64,000 nt of DNA, from assembly GCA_015056085.1 (NCBI GenBank), contig SVHA01000001.1:62001-126000 (forward strand), read 5' to 3'. The number at the start of each line of letters is the position of its first letter. Position 1 is the first letter of the stretch. The position numbers were made by a program, and so were the translations under genes. A model generated the notes under the pieces. It worked only from the letters and a program-made list of their open reading frames with translations, made no database searches and was not told the origin of the DNA. Source of the DNA: Clostridiales bacterium (GTDB lineage: Bacteria > Bacillota > Clostridia > Christensenellales > Aristaeellaceae). This document shows, in pieces, positions 42,039-51,652 of the stretch.

Positions 42039-42067
42039 TTGACATCCCTTCCAGAAATCGTTAGAAT
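42039..42067 (+). promoter_or_regulatory. promoter of the glycan-utilisation operon
   Basis: TTGACA at 42039-42044 and TAGAAT at 42062-42067, 17 bases apart; leader of about 75 bases to the start at 42148. Confidence 0.85.
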
Positions 42068-42147
42068 AAAGTACGGAAGACTGGGCGATTACGCCTTGTT
42101 ATGCTTGCAATAAAACAACTAAATCAACTTAAAACGGGAGGACGACA

Positions 42148-44712
42148 ATGGCTGACATCAGATACCATGCGGTGGACGGTTATCACGGCGGTACCTACGG
42201 TCATATGCCCCTGGGATCCTGGCGTGATATTCTCACCTGCCTCAAGCGGTGCCCCGACTGGAAAATCTCCCTGGATATCGAGCCTGTTTCTTATGATGAC
42301 CTGAAGCTGCGCGACCCCGCTGCCTACCTTGAACTGAAGGAAATGCTCAAGGACACCAGCGTCAATGCCCGGCTGGAAATCGTTGCGCCTACCTATGCTC
42401 AGCCCTATCCCTGGATCACCGATGGCGAGAGCCTGATCCGGCAACTGCGGTTTGGACACATGAAGCTGGCGGAGCACTTCCCCTGGATCAAGCCCGAAAC
42501 CTATTCCGTGCAGGAGCCCTGCTGGACCAGTGCCATGCCCCAGGTCCTGAAGTCTTTTGGCTACAAGCGGGCCGTCCTGAAGGACCCCTCCACGGCTTTC
42601 GGCGGCTATCACAAGGGCGTCGACTCCGAGCTGATCACCTGGGTAGGCCCTGACGGCACGAAGATCCCTGCTGTTCCGCGCTACGCCTGCGAAGAACTCT
42701 GGCGCACCTGGCAGACGGAATCCTGCGTGGGCGACTTCAAGTTCACCGATAAGTGCCACGAGCATGGCATTCATCATCCCGCCGGAATGTGGTATCAGGA
42801 CCTTGGCTGGTATGCCAATCCTTACCCGCACACCTTCAACCACGAGCGCCCCGGCAGCGAGCCCACCATCCCCGGCGATGACATCCGTCACACCACCTGG
42901 CGGGAATACATGACCGAGTTTGCTCATCTCCCGGCGCCGGAAGTGCGCCTCTCTCAGGAAGACCTGCAGGTCACCCTGCCCTGGGGCGAACAGGAATTCA
43001 GCCGCATGGCCCGGGACGTGCGCCGCTGCGAGCTTGCCATCCTGGACGCCGAAAAGGCCGACACCCTGTCCAAACTCTGGGCGGACCGCACCAACAAGAC
43101 CACCCTCATGGACGCTTCTGTGCGCCTGATGCTCGCCCAGCATCACGACGCCTGGATCTGCTCCCCCGTGGGTTGGGCCCAGCAGTCCATCGCCCGCGTG
43201 GCAGGCGCCCAGCATACCATCAAGGAAGACAACACCAAGGCCCTGATCGCTATCAGCGATGCCCTGTATCCTGACGTGACGCCCAGCGAATCCGAAGAAA
43301 CGGTGCTGGCCGTCAACATGACCGGCCGCAAGGATGACGCCTATGTTACTATCCCTGTCACCCTGCAACCCGGTTACTCCTCTGTGGGCGTGTATCAGAA
43401 CGGCAAGCGTCTTGAAAGCCAGCTCATCCCCAGCCGCTTTTATGGCGACGGTGTGAAGCGTCCCGGACTGAGTGCAGTGGGAGGCCCCGTCTGCGCCGGT
43501 GAAGTGCTGGTGTATGCCGGCATGGAAGGCTTCGGCGTGATGCCCCTCACCCTTAAATCCGAAGAAGTCGCCCCTGAAACCCCCGCCATCGCTACCGCTC
43601 AGGTGGAAGGCGATACCGCCGTGATGGAAAACGACCTGTATCGTGTCACCTTCGACCTCACCCGCGGCGGCTGCATCACCTCCATGATCTGCAAGGCCGA
43701 CGGTCGCGAGGTGGTGGACGCTTCCAACGAACTGCCCTTCAACGGCTATCGTGGTTACTGGGGCGACGAAGAGCGCTTCGCCTCCAGCACGGAACATCCC
43801 GCCACCGCCAAGGTGCTTCTGGACGGTCCCCTGATGGCGGTCATCCGCATCACCGGCAAGGTGGGCACGGCGACCTATACCCAGGACCTCACCCTGCGGG
43901 CCCACGATCCGCTGCTCCACTGCAAGGCGCACTTCCTCTATCCGGAAGATGATGAGACCTGGTTCGGCGATCCTGTTAAAATCGTGGAAGAGCATGATTT
44001 CTATAACAAGCGTCATCGTTCCTATCACGACGGCTCCTACAAGCTCAACGCCTATTTCCCCACGACCTTCGCTCAGAAGAATCTGTACAAGGATGCTGCC
44101 TTTGACGTCTGCCAGAGCCAGCAGGAGGATACCTTCTTCCAGGGCTGGGATGAGATCAAGCACAACAACCTCATCTCCTGGGTGGATGTGGCTGATGAAA
44201 CTCAGGGCCTGACGGTGATGACCGATCAGACTGCGGGCTATGTCCACGGCAAGGAAACGCCTCTTGGCCTGACCATCAGCTGGGGCGGCGACGCCGGATA
44301 CTGGTGGGGCCATAAGATTCTCCGTGGTCATCACGAGATGTGCTATGACATCATGCCCCACACCGGCACCTGGAAGGACGCCAACGTCTGGCATGAGAAC
44401 GAAAAGCGCCAGCACGTGCCCATGGTGCGCCGCATCGGCGGTGTGGCGGAAAATGCCGCCAATGTGATCGCTCTGCGCGTCACCGGCGGCCAGGTGGAAC
44501 TGTCCTATGTCGGCCTGGACGACGACGACTGCATGATCGCCCGTGTGTTCAACCCCGGCGACGAAACCACCGTCACCCTGCAGCTGCCCAAGGACACCGA
44601 AAAGGCTCAGATGGTGGAACTGGACGGCCGTGTGGTGTGCGACCTGCCCGTGGTTAGCGGCGCTGTCACCTTTGAGATTCCCGCTTTCGGCCTGCGCACC
44701 GTGCGCATCTGA
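42148..44712 (+). CDS. divergent GH38-like protein
   Basis: 854 residues, no signal peptide. Overall organisation follows GH38 alpha-mannosidases: N-terminal catalytic barrel, a helical section (ILDAEKADTLSKLWADRTN with LAQHHDAW, the zinc-ligand His-Asp region) and C-terminal beta domains ending in a typical EIPAFGLRTVRI. However, the barrel's nucleophile loop (usually xDxFGH) reads YSVQEPCWTSAMPQV here, with Gln122-Glu123 where Asp is expected. The N-terminal HxD zinc motif is HAVDGYHGG. It may act on another glycoside, use Glu, or be non-catalytic. GGGAGG is 8 bases from the ATG. First gene of the large operon. Confidence 0.75.
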   Translation: MADIRYHAVDGYHGGTYGHMPLGSWRDILTCLKRCPDWKISLDIEPVSYDDLKLRDPAAYLELKEMLKDTSVNARLEIVAPTYAQPYPWITDGESLIRQLRFGHMKLAEHFPWIKPETYSVQEPCWTSAMPQVLKSFGYKRAVLKDPSTAFGGYHKGVDSELITWVGPDGTKIPAVPRYACEELWRTWQTESCVGDFKFTDKCHEHGIHHPAGMWYQDLGWYANPYPHTFNHERPGSEPTIPGDDIRHTTWREYMTEFAHLPAPEVRLSQEDLQVTLPWGEQEFSRMARDVRRCELAILDAEKADTLSKLWADRTNKTTLMDASVRLMLAQHHDAWICSPVGWAQQSIARVAGAQHTIKEDNTKALIAISDALYPDVTPSESEETVLAVNMTGRKDDAYVTIPVTLQPGYSSVGVYQNGKRLESQLIPSRFYGDGVKRPGLSAVGGPVCAGEVLVYAGMEGFGVMPLTLKSEEVAPETPAIATAQVEGDTAVMENDLYRVTFDLTRGGCITSMICKADGREVVDASNELPFNGYRGYWGDEERFASSTEHPATAKVLLDGPLMAVIRITGKVGTATYTQDLTLRAHDPLLHCKAHFLYPEDDETWFGDPVKIVEEHDFYNKRHRSYHDGSYKLNAYFPTTFAQKNLYKDAAFDVCQSQQEDTFFQGWDEIKHNNLISWVDVADETQGLTVMTDQTAGYVHGKETPLGLTISWGGDAGYWWGHKILRGHHEMCYDIMPHTGTWKDANVWHENEKRQHVPMVRRIGGVAENAANVIALRVTGGQVELSYVGLDDDDCMIARVFNPGDETTVTLQLPKDTEKAQMVELDGRVVCDLPVVSGAVTFEIPAFGLRTVRI

Positions 44713-44741
44713 CCAACACGAGGAAGAGGGAAGGCGGACTC

Positions 44742-45845
44742 ATGCGCATCCTGTTGATTCTCCTGTTACTCCTGCTGATGATTCCAACAGCAGCTTTTGC
44801 CAAAACGGAATGGACCTGGCGGGAAGACATCGTGCCGATCCACCCCGGCAGCGGCGCCTATCCCCGGATGATTGAACTGGCGGACGGAACGCTGCTTTGT
44901 GGGTTTGATGCTGCCATCAATTCCAATAAAAGCAACATTTGGATCGTCCGCAGTACGGATCAGGGTGAAACCTGGTCAGAGCCCATTCTTGCGGGCTTCC
45001 GCAACGGATTCAACTGCGCCAACGCCAACCTGATTCAGCTGGATAACGGCGACATTCTGCTGGCATACCGGGCCATTGCCAATCGAAATGGCAAAACGGA
45101 CGCAAGACTCATTTGCCGCATCAGCTCCGACGGAGGCTATACCTGGAAGACCCACTCCACCATCGTCAAGACCCTGGGTCAAGGCGGCGTGTGGGAGCCC
45201 CACTTCGTCCGTGTGGGTGATCAGATTCTGGTGTTCTACGCCAACGATTCCGAATCGGCGGTGGGGAATACCGGCTATCAGAACATCGAGTACCGAATCC
45301 TGCAGGGCGATTCCTGGTCAGAGGCGGTCATCGCCTCTGATGGTCAGCAGACCCGCTCCCGGGACGGAATGCCCGTGGTGGATCGCCTCTCCGATGGCCG
45401 CTACGTCATGGTTGTGGAAGCCAACCAGTTCCCGGATTACGTCTTTATCGTGCAGATGAAGTTCTCACCCGATGGACTGGACTGGTCCGAACCTTTGCAG
45501 ACCATCTACGTTCCCACCCTCAAGGGGGCAGGGAAGAAGGCGGGTGCACCTTATGTGACGGTGCTGCCGGGGGATGTGCTGGCGGTGTCCTTCCAGACGG
45601 ATGAAGACGCCACCGACTGCGGCGATCACGTCTCCACGATGAAAATTATCTTCTCCCATGACCTGGGCAAAACGTGGAGTGAGCCCTATGAACCCTTCGA
45701 CACGCCGGACGGCTATAGCGCCGTGTGGAACGGCATGTACTACACCTCCGGCAAGCTCTTCGCCCTCACCAGCCTGAACTACGCTGGCGGCGGCATCCAG
45801 GCCCGCATCGCCGATGTAGCCTGGGACGAAAACCTTCCGAACTAA
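44742..45845 (+). CDS. secreted sialidase-fold (BNR/Asp-box) protein
   Basis: 367 residues with a signal peptide (Leu-rich core, cleavage near AFA-K). Three Asp-box repeats mark a six-bladed propeller: STDQGETWSEP, SSDGGYTWKTH and SHDLGKTWSEP. An early RMIELADGTLL and VWEPHFVRV fit exo-sialidase/GH33- or GH93-like proteins. Whether it cleaves sialic acid, arabinose or another sugar cannot be told; the FRIP arginine triad was not located with certainty. It is an exported member of an otherwise mostly intracellular operon. Confidence 0.8.
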   Translation: MRILLILLLLLLMIPTAAFAKTEWTWREDIVPIHPGSGAYPRMIELADGTLLCGFDAAINSNKSNIWIVRSTDQGETWSEPILAGFRNGFNCANANLIQLDNGDILLAYRAIANRNGKTDARLICRISSDGGYTWKTHSTIVKTLGQGGVWEPHFVRVGDQILVFYANDSESAVGNTGYQNIEYRILQGDSWSEAVIASDGQQTRSRDGMPVVDRLSDGRYVMVVEANQFPDYVFIVQMKFSPDGLDWSEPLQTIYVPTLKGAGKKAGAPYVTVLPGDVLAVSFQTDEDATDCGDHVSTMKIIFSHDLGKTWSEPYEPFDTPDGYSAVWNGMYYTSGKLFALTSLNYAGGGIQARIADVAWDENLPN

Positions 45846-45907
45846 TGCGCATCTGCGCTTAGGAAATAATGAATGAAACCTGACTGAAATGAAAGGTGGA
45901 CACAATC

Positions 45908-48670
45908 ATGGATCAGAAACTGCTGAACCTGGAAAAGAAAGTTGGCAGCCGCAATGATTCCCGACTGATGATGGAACTGCACTATGCCCGTCACATCTCT
46001 GCGACCGAAGAGGGCAAGTATGACGAACTGGTCACCTCTGCGCTGGACTTCGCCAATGGCTGGATGAACGAAAAGCGCGGCACCGTGGAAGAACTCACCG
46101 CCAAGGTGGAAGAAATGCTCGCTCCCATGGTGGAAGACTGCAAGAAGTACACCTGGATCCGTGTGGGCCATGCTCACATCGACATGAACTGGATGTGGGA
46201 CTACAAGGAGACCAGCGCCATCGTGCTGGACACCTTCCGCACCATGCTGAACCTGATGAAGGCTCATCCTGATTTCGTCTTTGCCCAGTCCCAGGCTTCC
46301 ACCTACAAGATCGTGGAAGATCTGGAGCCCGAAATGCTGGACGAAATCCGTGCTGCCATCAAGCGCGGACAGTGGGAAGTGACTGCCTGCAACTGGGTTG
46401 AACCTGACCGCAACACGCCCGCTCTGGAGTCCGAAATCCGTCACCCCCTGTATGCCAAGCGCTATCTGTCCAAGCTGCTGGACATCCCCATGGATGCCAT
46501 CACTGTGGACTATGAGCCCGACGCTTTCGGCCACAACGCTTCCATCCCCAACGTGATGCCCGAAGCCGGCGTGAAGTTCCTCTACCACACCCGTGCTGAA
46601 ATCCAGAACGGCCTGTACCGCTGGGTGGGCGAGTCCGGCAACGAGATCATCGCCTTCCGTGACGGCGGCGGCTACAATGGCAGCGGCTACATGTTTGAGA
46701 ATCTGGTGCGTGTGCCCCACTTCTGCAAGAAGCTGCACATGCCCTGCATGCTCTCTCCCTTTGGTGCCGGCGACCACGGCGGCGGCCCCACCAACCGTGA
46801 CCTGTACCGCATTGAGGACTGCATGACCTGGCCCATTTTCCCCACGGTGAAGTTCGGCACCTATGCTGAATTCTTCGCTGCGGCTGAGGCCAACAAGGAA
46901 TACCTGCCCGTGCTGACCGGCGAGCGCAACTTCATCTTCACCGGCTGCTACACCACTCAAAATCGCATCAAGCGTGGCAACGCCATCTCCGAGCGTCTGC
47001 TGAACAAGGGCGAAATGTTCAACGCCTTCGCTCACACCGAGGCCGGCGTCAACTACTATCGTGAAAAGGCCGAAGAATCCTGGCGCAAGGTGCTGTTCAA
47101 CCAGTTCCACGACATCCTGACCGGCTCCGGCGTGCGTGACACCCGTGAGTACGCCATGGGCGCTTATCAGCAGGCCCAGGCTCAGGCCAATGCCATGCGC
47201 CGCTCCGCCTACAACGGCATCGGCAATGCTATCGACACCAGCAACATCCACACCTACATCCCCGAGGATTCCGAGGGCGTGGGCGCCGGCGTGGGCTTCG
47301 GCTGCGGCGACGGCGGCTGCGTGGGCGCTGTGGGCGATTACCGTCTGGCGGCTGTCAGCCGTGGCGCCGGCAAAACCCGTATCTTCCACGTGTTTAACAA
47401 CCTGCCCTATGACCGTGAAGAAGTCACCGAAGTGGTGGTCTGGGACTACCGTGAGGACTTCGACTCCATGCAGTTCACCGATGTCAACGGCAATGAACTG
47501 GAATGCCAGCCCGTCGACGGCGGCCACAACTGGTACTGGATGCACGACTATGTGCGTGTGCTGGTGAAGGTGAAGGTGCCCGCCTGCGGCTACACCACCA
47601 TCGTGCTGCGCAACAAGGACGCCAAGGGCTTTGCTGATCCCATGGCCTGCTGGAACAACGGCCTGCTCCACGAGCCCTTCAAGATGGAACTGGAAAACGA
47701 TCTGGTCCGTGTGGAGTTTGATCCCGTCAGCGCCCGTGTGAAGAAGATCATCAACAAGAAGACCGGCGAGAACGCTATCTGCGACGCTGGCTTTGACTTC
47801 ATCACCGAGCAAAACGAGGGCATGTCCTCCTGGATTGTGGGCCGCTACATGACCGTGGCTCCCGTTGCCACCAACGTCAAGGTGGAGCGCAACACCATGG
47901 GCGGAATCCGCAACTGCTACAAGGTTTCCACCAAGGTGGGCAACGGCACCGAGATCGAGTACTTCGTCCATCTGGACAAGGGATCTGACAAACTGGTGTT
48001 CACCACCAATGTTGACTGGCGTGAAATCGGCAATCACCGTGAGACCAAGCAGCTGTCCTTCTCCGTGAAGCTGCCCGAAGCTGCCGAGAATTTCACTTAT
48101 CGCATCCCGGCCGGCGAGCGTGACCGTGCGGGCGAGGCGCTGGATAAGCCCTCTCTGGGCGGCATCACCGCCAAGGGCGTGACTCTGATGTGCGACAGCC
48201 GCTCCGGCTTCCGTGGCGACGGCGACGTGATGCGCGTCACCCTGATCCGCGGCTCCAACGACCCCGACAAGATCCCCGAGATCGGCGACAACCGCTTCAA
48301 TGTGGCGATTGGTCTGCTGGGTGACAAGTCCCTGACCCAGAACATCGAGAACTTCGCTCAGCCCTTCGACGTCATCAGCGGCACCACCCACGAAGGCAAG
48401 CTGCCCCAGGAGAAGTCCTTCCTGACCCTGGAAAGCGGCGATGTGGAAATCAACGCCGTGAAGATGGCTGAAGACAGCGAAGACATCATCGTGCACATCA
48501 ACAACCGTCTGGCTGAAAAGCAGACTGCCGTGCTGGTGATGGACGCCACCTCCGTGGAAACCGTCAACCTGCTGGAAGAGCCCGTGGAGAACATCGCCCG
48601 CATCGAAGGCGGCAAGATCTACGTGGAACTGGGCGCCAAGCGCATCTGCGGCCTGAAGATCCGCAAGTAA
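45908..48670 (+). CDS. alpha-mannosidase, GH38
   Basis: 920 residues, no signal peptide. The canonical zinc and catalytic residues are present: GHAHIDMNWMW with His90 and Asp92, nucleophile Asp205 in YEPDAFGHNASIP, and NQFHDILTGSG in the helical domain, followed by C-terminal beta-sandwiches. It should release mannose from alpha-mannosides of N-glycans or mannans in the cytoplasm. The start at 45908 follows GAAAGGTGG. Compared with the upstream GH38-like protein it keeps every signature. Confidence 0.95.
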   Translation: MDQKLLNLEKKVGSRNDSRLMMELHYARHISATEEGKYDELVTSALDFANGWMNEKRGTVEELTAKVEEMLAPMVEDCKKYTWIRVGHAHIDMNWMWDYKETSAIVLDTFRTMLNLMKAHPDFVFAQSQASTYKIVEDLEPEMLDEIRAAIKRGQWEVTACNWVEPDRNTPALESEIRHPLYAKRYLSKLLDIPMDAITVDYEPDAFGHNASIPNVMPEAGVKFLYHTRAEIQNGLYRWVGESGNEIIAFRDGGGYNGSGYMFENLVRVPHFCKKLHMPCMLSPFGAGDHGGGPTNRDLYRIEDCMTWPIFPTVKFGTYAEFFAAAEANKEYLPVLTGERNFIFTGCYTTQNRIKRGNAISERLLNKGEMFNAFAHTEAGVNYYREKAEESWRKVLFNQFHDILTGSGVRDTREYAMGAYQQAQAQANAMRRSAYNGIGNAIDTSNIHTYIPEDSEGVGAGVGFGCGDGGCVGAVGDYRLAAVSRGAGKTRIFHVFNNLPYDREEVTEVVVWDYREDFDSMQFTDVNGNELECQPVDGGHNWYWMHDYVRVLVKVKVPACGYTTIVLRNKDAKGFADPMACWNNGLLHEPFKMELENDLVRVEFDPVSARVKKIINKKTGENAICDAGFDFITEQNEGMSSWIVGRYMTVAPVATNVKVERNTMGGIRNCYKVSTKVGNGTEIEYFVHLDKGSDKLVFTTNVDWREIGNHRETKQLSFSVKLPEAAENFTYRIPAGERDRAGEALDKPSLGGITAKGVTLMCDSRSGFRGDGDVMRVTLIRGSNDPDKIPEIGDNRFNVAIGLLGDKSLTQNIENFAQPFDVISGTTHEGKLPQEKSFLTLESGDVEINAVKMAEDSEDIIVHINNRLAEKQTAVLVMDATSVETVNLLEEPVENIARIEGGKIYVELGAKRICGLKIRK

Positions 48671-48689
48671 TCAGTAATAATCGGAGTCC

Positions 48690-48726
48690 GAGCCGGCTGC
48701 GGAAGGCATCCAAGGCCGGCCGGCTC
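48690..48726 (+). other. intercistronic hairpin
   Basis: GAGCCGGC at 48690-48697 pairs with GCCGGCTC at 48719-48726; no T tract. Likely an mRNA stability or processing element between the mannosidase and esterase genes. Confidence 0.5.
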
Positions 48727-48748
48727 CTCCCAGAAGGGAAGGACCTGT

Positions 48749-50089
48749 ATGTTCGTCAAGGTGGAAAATCTGGCAAACAGTCAGATCATCCAGCAGGTGA
48801 ATGGGTTTGCGGATATCACCGTAAAAGGAACCGTCGAAGACTATGTTCCTGACCCTGCACAACCAGGCGCGGTGATGGTTGGGATCTTCCGCGAAAACAA
48901 TCTCAGCTGCGTGATCCCCTATACCTTTGCTGAAATGGACGGCAACCGCTTTACGGTCACCTTCAAGGATGTACCTGCCGGCGGTCTGTACACCCTGCGT
49001 ACCAAGTACAGCCCGTTTGATTCTCTGGACTGTGACTTGAACGGTGAAGTGATTCATCACATTGGCGTAGGTGACATCTGGGTCATCGCTGGTCAGTCCA
49101 ATGCCGTGGGTTACGGCAAGACGCCGGTAGTCAATGTGCCCGATCCCCGGGTGCGCCTGTTTTCCCTCAGGGGATTCTGGCGTGACGGAACCGTTCCGCT
49201 GCATGATGATTTCACCACCGAAGGCTTTCTGACTGGCTGCTCGCCCTTTGTCAGTTTCGCCAATGAACTGGTGGACGCCCTCAATTACCCCATCGGCCTG
49301 ATTCAGACCGCCTGGGGCGGCACGCCCATCGAGGCCTGGGCCAAGGGCCAGGGCCTGTACAACCGCATGATGGAATGCATCCAGAAGGCAGGTGGCAAGG
49401 TCAAAGGCATTGCCTGGCATCAGGGCTGCAGCGACGCTGACAGTGAGAAGGCGGACAAGTACCTGGAACGCTTCACCCAGTTTGTCAAGGACGTGCGTGC
49501 CGACCTGAACGACCCCGACCTTCCCTTTGTCACCTGTCAGCTCAATAAATTCGTGGCTCTCTATGACGGCGAAGCGGATCATTGCTTCGGCAAGGTCAAG
49601 GACGCCCAACGCAGAGCGGCTCATGAGATTCCCAATGTGTTTGTCACTGTTTCCCACGACCTGCCGCTGGTGGACTTTGTCCACAACAACGGCGTGGCCA
49701 ATGAGGAACTGGGACATCGCATGGGCTGGTCGGCGCTGGAAGGCGTCTACGGCAAGAAGTATCTGGGTCATGCTCCGGAAGCCAGCAAACTGGTGTATTC
49801 CGGCAAGACCCTGACCATCACCTTTGACCATGTGTATATGTGGTTTATGCAGCGCTGGGCTCCGGCGAAGTACTTTGACCTGGTGCTGGAGGATGACGCA
49901 GGCGAGTTGACAGCCGTCAACGCCAAGTGCGTCAAGAATCAGTGGATTGTGGAAATGGATAGAGAAGTGGAGGGCAAGCTGCTTTGCTCCTACGCTCCCT
50001 GGCGGCTCAATAACGGCCTGATGCCCTATGATTTCGCCACGGGAATGCCCCCGCTGAGTTTCTATCGGATGGAGGTAGCTTGTGAATAA
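48749..50089 (+). CDS. sialate O-acetylesterase-like protein (SASA family)
   Basis: 446 residues, no signal peptide. The SASA/SGNH signature GVGDIWVIAGQSNAVGYG contains the catalytic Ser. Also WGGTPIEAWAKG, IAWHQGCSDADS and, near 330, HRMGWSALEGVYG. The family removes acetyl groups from sialic acids, xylan and other sugars. The substrate is not fixed, but a sialidase-fold protein and mannosidases nearby suggest host-type glycans as one option. Its stop overlaps the start of the kinase gene by 8 bases. Confidence 0.87.
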   Translation: MFVKVENLANSQIIQQVNGFADITVKGTVEDYVPDPAQPGAVMVGIFRENNLSCVIPYTFAEMDGNRFTVTFKDVPAGGLYTLRTKYSPFDSLDCDLNGEVIHHIGVGDIWVIAGQSNAVGYGKTPVVNVPDPRVRLFSLRGFWRDGTVPLHDDFTTEGFLTGCSPFVSFANELVDALNYPIGLIQTAWGGTPIEAWAKGQGLYNRMMECIQKAGGKVKGIAWHQGCSDADSEKADKYLERFTQFVKDVRADLNDPDLPFVTCQLNKFVALYDGEADHCFGKVKDAQRRAAHEIPNVFVTVSHDLPLVDFVHNNGVANEELGHRMGWSALEGVYGKKYLGHAPEASKLVYSGKTLTITFDHVYMWFMQRWAPAKYFDLVLEDDAGELTAVNAKCVKNQWIVEMDREVEGKLLCSYAPWRLNNGLMPYDFATGMPPLSFYRMEVACE

Positions 50090-51098
50090 TCGTGGTATCG
50101 CCATTGCCGGCAACATGCTGGTGGACAACGTCAAAACCGTTGACACCTTCCCCAACATCGGTATGCTGGCCAACATCACCGGTGTTCAGCGCGCCGTGGG
50201 CGGCTGTGTGCCCAACACCATCATCGACATCGCCAAGATGAAAGCGGGCATTCCCCTGACCGCCATCGGTCTGGTGGGCGAGGACGAGCCCGGTCAGTAT
50301 GTCATCGATATGCTGGCTGCTGACGGCGTGGATACAACCCTGGTCAGCCGCACCAACAAGGCGCAGACCTCCTTCAGCGACGCCATGTGCGCCCTGGATA
50401 CCGGCGAGCGCACCTTCTTCCACTATCGTGGCGCCAATGCTCTGTTCTCCCCGGAATACATTCCGCTGGACAAGCTGGACTGCGATATCCTCCACATCGG
50501 CTACATCCTCCTGCTGGACGCCTTTGACGCCAGGGATGAGGAGTACGGCACGGTGATGGCCCGCTTCCTGCACGAGGTGCAGCAGCGCGGCATCCGCACC
50601 TCCATCGATGTGGTGAGCGACGAATCCGGCAAGTTTGCCGAGACCGTCGTTCCGGCGCTGAAGTACTGCGACTACGCCATCATGAACGAGATTGAGGCCG
50701 GCTCTGTCTCCGGCCTGCCCGTGCGTGATGAATCCGGCAAGCTGATTGCGGAAAACATCCGCAAGACCCTGGAGCAGTTCATGGCCCACGGCGTGAAGCA
50801 TCGTGCCATCATTCATTGCCCCGAGTGCGGCTTCTGCATGGACGCCGAGGAAGGCTTTGTGGCCGTTCCCTCCCTGAACCTGCCCGAAGGCTACGTCAAG
50901 GGAAGCGTCGGTGCGGGCGACGCCTTTGCCGCCGGCTCTCTGTGCGCTATCTATCAGGAAATGACCGCTTCTGATATGCTGGCCTACGCCTCTGCGGCGG
51001 CTGCTGCCAACCTATCTGCGGCGGATTCCGTCAGCGGCATGAAGGTCGCTGATGAACTCAAAATAATGATGAACGAATGGGAGAGGAAAACACTATGA
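50082..51098 (+). CDS. PfkB-family carbohydrate kinase
   Basis: 338 residues of the ribokinase/PfkB family. The anion-hole motif GAGDAFAAGS is intact, though the usual DT before it is GSV here. The N-terminal GNMLVDNVKTVD and AVGGCVPNT (substrate Gly-Gly) are typical. Phosphorylates a sugar such as fructose, tagatose or a phosphorylated form; the aldolase two genes on suggests fructose-type substrates. It starts at a GTG (50082) after GGAGGTAGC and overlaps both neighbours, so tight coupling is likely. Confidence 0.9.
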   Translation: MNNRGIAIAGNMLVDNVKTVDTFPNIGMLANITGVQRAVGGCVPNTIIDIAKMKAGIPLTAIGLVGEDEPGQYVIDMLAADGVDTTLVSRTNKAQTSFSDAMCALDTGERTFFHYRGANALFSPEYIPLDKLDCDILHIGYILLLDAFDARDEEYGTVMARFLHEVQQRGIRTSIDVVSDESGKFAETVVPALKYCDYAIMNEIEAGSVSGLPVRDESGKLIAENIRKTLEQFMAHGVKHRAIIHCPECGFCMDAEEGFVAVPSLNLPEGYVKGSVGAGDAFAAGSLCAIYQEMTASDMLAYASAAAAANLSAADSVSGMKVADELKIMMNEWERKTL

Positions 51099-51634
51099 AG
51101 CGCAGTGAAATGAACCGTTGCGTCGAAAAGGCGCTGACTTACTACGAGAAGGCCAACATCATCCTGACCGACGCCGAGAAGGCCAACATCGAAGTGGCTG
51201 ATTTCGGCCTCAACCGTGTGGAAAACGTGGGCCTGCAGCTGCTGACCTACATCAATACTGACCGCGTCTGCGCCAAGGAAATGGTGCTGTTCCCCTATCA
51301 GTCCTGCCCCGAGCATCGTCATGTGGGTACCGGCACTGAACTGGGCAAGGAAGAATGCTTCCGCTGCCGCTACGGCAAGGTGCTGCTGTATGTGGAAGGC
51401 GAGGGCAAGGCTGAAGACATCCAGGGCCGCATCCCTCAGACCGACGTGACCGTGTTCCACGAAATCGTCCTCAATCCCGGCGAGCAGTACGTCATCTATC
51501 CCGGCACCCTGCACTGGTTCCAGGCTGCTGAAGAAGGCGCTGTGATCTCCGAGTTCTCCACCCATTCCACCGATGAAACCGACGTGTTCACCGACAAGGA
51601 CATCGTCCGCATCCCCACGATTGAAAACGACTAA
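51095..51634 (+). CDS. D-lyxose isomerase-family cupin
   Basis: 179 residues of the D-lyxose isomerase family (PF07385), a metal-dependent cupin. Metal ligands are visible in CPEHRHVGTG, EECFRCRYGKVLLYV and PGTLHWFQA. Characterised members interconvert D-lyxose/D-xylulose and also D-mannose/D-fructose. Next to two GH38 genes, a mannose isomerase role is my inference. The start at 51095 shares ATGA with the kinase stop; the preceding frame to 51077 is not needed. Confidence 0.85.
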   Translation: MKRSEMNRCVEKALTYYEKANIILTDAEKANIEVADFGLNRVENVGLQLLTYINTDRVCAKEMVLFPYQSCPEHRHVGTGTELGKEECFRCRYGKVLLYVEGEGKAEDIQGRIPQTDVTVFHEIVLNPGEQYVIYPGTLHWFQAAEEGAVISEFSTHSTDETDVFTDKDIVRIPTIEND

Positions 51635-51652
51635 TGAAAGGCGGTTCACCCA

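Noticed and set aside
42124-44415. 763-codon antisense frame across the GH38-like gene
   Set aside because: Codon-bias shadow; translation is His/Gly/Val-rich with no motif and no ribosome site.
45842-48496. 884-codon antisense frame across the alpha-mannosidase gene
   Set aside because: Shadow of a strongly biased gene; the sense strand has all GH38 catalytic motifs.
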